Shown: piece after piece, positions 60,529 through 64,000 of the stretch
Layout of the letters: each line of letters starts with the position of its first letter
Position numbering within the stretch: the stretch's first letter is position 1
DNA from: Pseudobutyrivibrio sp. UBA3626
GTDB taxonomy: Bacteria > Bacillota > Clostridia > Lachnospirales > Lachnospiraceae
NCBI GenBank assembly: GCA_002373675.1
Contig: DFLF01000013.1
Span: forward strand, 166,497 to 230,496
Direction of reading: 5' to 3'
DNA: 64,000 nucleotides
Notes under the pieces: model-generated
Seen by the model: the letters and a program-made list of their open reading frames with translations, nothing else
Databases searched by the model: none
What the model was told of the DNA's origin: nothing
Translations under genes and position numbers: made by a program

Positions 60529-63500
60529 ATGGAGAAAAACAGAATACGTCCAGTGAAAGCCGGTAAAAGTATACGTATGAGTTATTCAAGACAAAAAGAG
60601 GTTCTCAAGATGCCTAACTTCATTGAGGTTCAGAAGGACTCTTATAAGTGGTTCTTAGAGGAAGGCCTTAAGGAAGTTTTCAGAGATATCTCTCCTATTA
60701 GTGATTATGGTAATCACTTAAGCTTGAATTTCGTAGATTTTACTTTGTGTGAAGATGAGAAGAAGTATACAATTCCCGAATGCAAAGAGAGAGATGCGAC
60801 TTATGCGGCTCCTTTAAAGGTTGTGGTTAGTCTTCTTAATAAGGATACTGATGAGATTATTACTCAGGAAATCTTTATGGGTGACATGCCACTTATGACT
60901 GAGACAGGTACATTCGTAATTAATGGTGCAGAGCGTGTAATTGTAAGCCAATTAGTACGTTCTCCTGGAATTTATTATGCTATCGATCATGATAAGGTAG
61001 GTAAGAAGTTATATTCTTGTACAGTAATACCTAATCGTGGTGCGTGGTTAGAGTATGAGACTGATTCCAATGACGTTTTCTACGTTCGTGTAGATAGAAC
61101 AAGAAAGGTTCCTATTACTGTACTTATTCGTGCACTGGGAGTAGGAACTAATCAGGAAATTATTGATTTGTTTGGAGAAGAGCCTAAGATTATGGCGTCT
61201 CTTGATAAGGATCCATCAATTGACCCGGAGAAACTTCCAGAAGGAAGCTATGAGAAGGGTCTATTAGAGTTATATAAGAAGATTAGACCAGGTGAGCCTC
61301 TTTCTGTAGAAAGTGCGGAGAGTCTTATTAATGCTATGTTCTTTGACCCAAGAAGATATGATTTAGCTAAGGTTGGACGTTACAAATTCAATAAGAAGCT
61401 TTCATTTAGACATAGAATTTACAATCAGGTTCTTGCAGAAGATGTTGTAAGCGAGATTACTGGTGAAGTAATTGCTGAAGCTGGTACATTAGTATCTAGA
61501 GAACTTGCTGACGAGATTCAGAATAATGCTATTCCATATGTAATGATTCAGACTGAAGAGAAGAATGTCAAAGTACTATCTAATATGATGGTTGATTTCG
61601 ACTTCTTCGTTGGTCTCGATTGTGATCCAAAAGAACTTGGAGTTACTGAGAAAGTATACTATCCGGTACTTGAGCAGTTAATGAATGAGTACGAAGATGG
61701 TGAAGAACTTGCAGAAGCAGTTAAACGTAATATCGGTGATCTTATCCCTAAGCATATTACTAGAGATGATATCTTCGCATCTATTAACTATAATATGCAT
61801 CTTGAATATGGAATTGGTAAAGATGATGATATCGATCATTTGGGTAATCGTCGTATTCGTGCTGTCGGTGAATTGTTACAGAATCAGTATAGAATTGGTT
61901 TATCACGTATGGAGAGAGTTGTTCGTGAGAGAATGACATCTCAGGATTTGGATGGCGTATCACCTCAGAGCCTTATTAATATTAAGCCAGTTACTGCAGC
62001 AGTCAAGGAATTCTTTGGTTCATCACAGCTTTCACAGTTTATGGATCAGAACAACCCACTGGGTGAGTTGACACATAAGAGACGTCTTTCAGCACTTGGT
62101 CCTGGTGGTCTATCCCGTGATAGGGCAGGATTCGAGGTTCGTGACGTTCACTATTCTCACTATGGAAGAATGTGTCCTATTGAGACACCTGAAGGTCCTA
62201 ACATTGGTCTTATTAACTCTCTTGCTAGTTATGCCAAGATTAATGAATATGGATTTATTGAAGCACCATATCGTAAGATAGATAAGTCAGACCCTGAGAA
62301 TCCTAGGGTTACAGACGAAGTTGTTTATATGACAGCTGATGAAGAAGATAATTACCATGTAGCACAAGCTAACGAGAAGCTTGATGAGGAAGGACATTTT
62401 GTGCGTAACAGCGTGTCTGGTCGTTTCCGTGAAGAGACACAAGAGTACGATAAGACAATGTTCGATTATATGGACGTATCTCCTAAGATGGTATTCTCAG
62501 TTGCTACAGCCCTTATTCCTTTCTTACAGAATGATGATGCTAACCGTGCTCTTATGGGTTCTAACATGCAGCGTCAGGCAGTACCACTTCTTACAACAGA
62601 AGCACCTGTTGTAGGTACAGGTATGGAACCTAAGACAGCAGTTGACTCTGGTGTATGTGTTATTGCGAAAGAAGAAGGAACAGTTGAGTTCGTAGATGCA
62701 ACTAAGATTATTGTCAAGGGTAAGTCAGGAAGACAGGAATATATCCTTAATAAATTCGATAGAAGTAACCAAAGTAACTGCTACAACCAGAGACCTATTG
62801 TATTCAAGGGTGATAAGGTTGAAGAAGGAGAAGTGATTGCTGATGGACCATCAACATCAATGGGTGAGATGGCTCTTGGTAAGAATCCTCTTATTGGTTT
62901 CATGACATGGGAAGGTTACAACTACGAGGATGCTGTACTGTTATCAGAGAGATTGGTACAGGATGATGTATATACTTCTGTTCATATTGAAGAGTATGAG
63001 ACAGAGGCTAGAGATACAAAACTTGGTGCAGAAGAGATAACAAGAGATATATCTGGTGTGGGTGATGATGCTCGTGCCAACCTTGACGAAGACGGTATCA
63101 TAAGAATTGGTGCTGAAGTTCGTGCCGGCGATATCCTTGTAGGAAAGGTTACACCTAAGGGCGAGACAGAAGCATCAGCAGAAGAGAAATTACTTCGAGC
63201 TATCTTTGGTGATAAGGCTAAAGAAGTTAGAGATACTTCTCTTAAAGTACCTCATGGTGAATATGGTGTTGTTGTGGATGCCAAAGTGTTTACAAGAGAA
63301 AATGGAGATGAACTGCCACCTGGAGTTAACAAGTCAGTTAGAATCTATATTGCGCAGAAGCGTAAGATATCTGTAGGTGATAAGATGGCTGGTCGTCATG
63401 GTAATAAAGGTGTAGTTTCACGTGTACTTCCGATTGAAGATATGCCATATCTACCTAATGGCCGACCACTTGATATCGTTCTTAATCCACTTGGTGTACC

Positions 63501-64000
63501 ATCACGTATGAATATCGGACAGGTACTTGAGATACACTTGTCTCTTGCTGCTAAAGCACTTGGATTTAATATTGAGACACCTGTATTTGATGGTGCCAAG
63601 GAGATTGATATTCAGGATACACTTGAGCTTGCTAACGATTATGTTAATCTTCCTTTCGATAAGACAGAAGCTAAGCTTGATAAGTGGGCAGACAAGAAAG
63701 AGAATTTTACAGATAAGTACAAAGACATTCTTAACAAAGATGTTATGCAATACTTAAGTGACAATCGCGACCATAGAGCTCTATGGGAAGGTGTTGAGAT
63801 AAGAAGAGATGGTAAAGTACAGCTTCGTGATGGACGTACAGGCGAAGAGTTTGATTCACCGGTTACAATCGGTCACATGCATTATTTGAAACTTCACCAC
63901 TTAGTTGACGATAAGATTCATGCTCGTTCAACTGGTCCTTATTCTCTAGTAACACAACAGCCACTTGGTGGTAAAGCACAGTTCGGTGGACAGCGTTTCG
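60529..64000 (+). CDS. rpoB: RNA polymerase beta subunit (3' truncated by the window)
   Basis: ATG 60529 with GAGGTG at 60514-60519. The frame is open for 1157 codons to the right edge, where it stops in the conserved PLGGKAQFGGQRF block, so roughly the last tenth of the protein is missing. Typical beta-subunit landmarks are present: SRQKEVLKMPNFIEVQ, GAERVIVSQLVRSPG, the rifampicin-pocket block SSQLSQFMDQNNPLG followed by THKRRLSALGPGG, and GDKMAGRHGNKG. Key rifampicin-contact residues (equivalents of D516, H526 and S531) are the sensitive type. The gene has its own promoter and is not preceded by rplJ-rplL. Confidence 0.98.
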   Translation, partial: MEKNRIRPVKAGKSIRMSYSRQKEVLKMPNFIEVQKDSYKWFLEEGLKEVFRDISPISDYGNHLSLNFVDFTLCEDEKKYTIPECKERDATYAAPLKVVVSLLNKDTDEIITQEIFMGDMPLMTETGTFVINGAERVIVSQLVRSPGIYYAIDHDKVGKKLYSCTVIPNRGAWLEYETDSNDVFYVRVDRTRKVPITVLIRALGVGTNQEIIDLFGEEPKIMASLDKDPSIDPEKLPEGSYEKGLLELYKKIRPGEPLSVESAESLINAMFFDPRRYDLAKVGRYKFNKKLSFRHRIYNQVLAEDVVSEITGEVIAEAGTLVSRELADEIQNNAIPYVMIQTEEKNVKVLSNMMVDFDFFVGLDCDPKELGVTEKVYYPVLEQLMNEYEDGEELAEAVKRNIGDLIPKHITRDDIFASINYNMHLEYGIGKDDDIDHLGNRRIRAVGELLQNQYRIGLSRMERVVRERMTSQDLDGVSPQSLINIKPVTAAVKEFFGSSQLSQFMDQNNPLGELTHKRRLSALGPGGLSRDRAGFEVRDVHYSHYGRMCPIETPEGPNIGLINSLASYAKINEYGFIEAPYRKIDKSDPENPRVTDEVVYMTADEEDNYHVAQANEKLDEEGHFVRNSVSGRFREETQEYDKTMFDYMDVSPKMVFSVATALIPFLQNDDANRALMGSNMQRQAVPLLTTEAPVVGTGMEPKTAVDSGVCVIAKEEGTVEFVDATKIIVKGKSGRQEYILNKFDRSNQSNCYNQRPIVFKGDKVEEGEVIADGPSTSMGEMALGKNPLIGFMTWEGYNYEDAVLLSERLVQDDVYTSVHIEEYETEARDTKLGAEEITRDISGVGDDARANLDEDGIIRIGAEVRAGDILVGKVTPKGETEASAEEKLLRAIFGDKAKEVRDTSLKVPHGEYGVVVDAKVFTRENGDELPPGVNKSVRIYIAQKRKISVGDKMAGRHGNKGVVSRVLPIEDMPYLPNGRPLDIVLNPLGVPSRMNIGQVLEIHLSLAAKALGFNIETPVFDGAKEIDIQDTLELANDYVNLPFDKTEAKLDKWADKKENFTDKYKDILNKDVMQYLSDNRDHRALWEGVEIRRDGKVQLRDGRTGEEFDSPVTIGHMHYLKLHHLVDDKIHARSTGPYSLVTQQPLGGKAQFGGQRF

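Noticed and set aside
61980..62130. Possible rifampicin-resistance substitutions in rpoB
   Set aside because: The main resistance positions (equivalents of D516, H526 and S531) carry the sensitive residues; the differences seen (Ser522 to Gly and two Ile to Leu) look like ordinary lineage variation.

Overview
The window looks like chromosomal DNA of a low-GC Gram-positive anaerobe of class Clostridia, most likely a Lachnospiraceae member of the Butyrivibrio/Roseburia type. This is inferred from the class III fructose-bisphosphatase, the transketolase split into two subunits, the dnaX-ybaB-recR block, a class B sortase beside BspA-like leucine-rich-repeat proteins, a putative tocopherol-cyclase-fold protein, and generally AT-rich codon use. 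I saw no rRNA, tRNA, CRISPR array, transposase or phage gene.

Bases 1-20039 are the downstream part of a large cell-surface polysaccharide locus, all on the + strand with short gaps. In order it holds a truncated polymerase-like membrane protein; an O-acylation set (two SGNH-like proteins and an MBOAT acyltransferase); a DUF2142-like membrane protein; a GT2-GtrA glycosyltransferase; a three-gene acyl-thioester set (MaoC-like dehydratase, SDR reductase, acyl carrier protein); UDP-glucose dehydrogenase and UDP-glucuronate decarboxylase; a GT39-like membrane protein; three acyltransferase-3 membrane proteins; a three-domain ManC-ManA fusion; and an FkbH-like protein. A second mannose-1-phosphate guanylyltransferase, a phosphohexomutase and a lipid-linked-sugar type GT2 follow (20075-23993). 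Together these can supply GDP-mannose, UDP-glucuronate and UDP-xylose. They may also make a hydroxyacyl or glyceryl group on a dedicated carrier protein to decorate the polymer.

Bases 24001-39692 are mostly housekeeping: cardiolipin synthase, a GH3 glycosidase, a coiled-coil/tocopherol-cyclase-like protein, dnaX-ybaB-recR, a class A penicillin-binding protein, a ROK sugar kinase, and a TetR regulator divergent from a heterodimeric ABC exporter.

Bases 39954-50725 are a surface locus. It has a 2657-residue secreted repeat protein (about 26 repeats plus two fibronectin III domains, no LPXTG), a class B sortase with an unusual cytosolic N-terminal domain, a leucine-rich-repeat protein ending in a noncanonical sorting-like tail, and a stand-alone receiver protein.

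Bases 50782-64000 hold galM, class III fbp, a zinc-phospholipase-C-like protein, a radical SAM protein, an AAA-type ATPase, the two transketolase subunits, and rpoB, which runs off the right edge. The only stretch over 300 bp without a gene (51811-52220) is filled by three related palindromic elements.

The items most worth a second look are the acyl-ACP module in the polysaccharide locus, the sortase/giant-repeat locus, a three-way-junction leader before the phosphohexomutase, a hairpin repeated at two gene ends with compensatory base changes, and the triple palindrome between galM and fbp.
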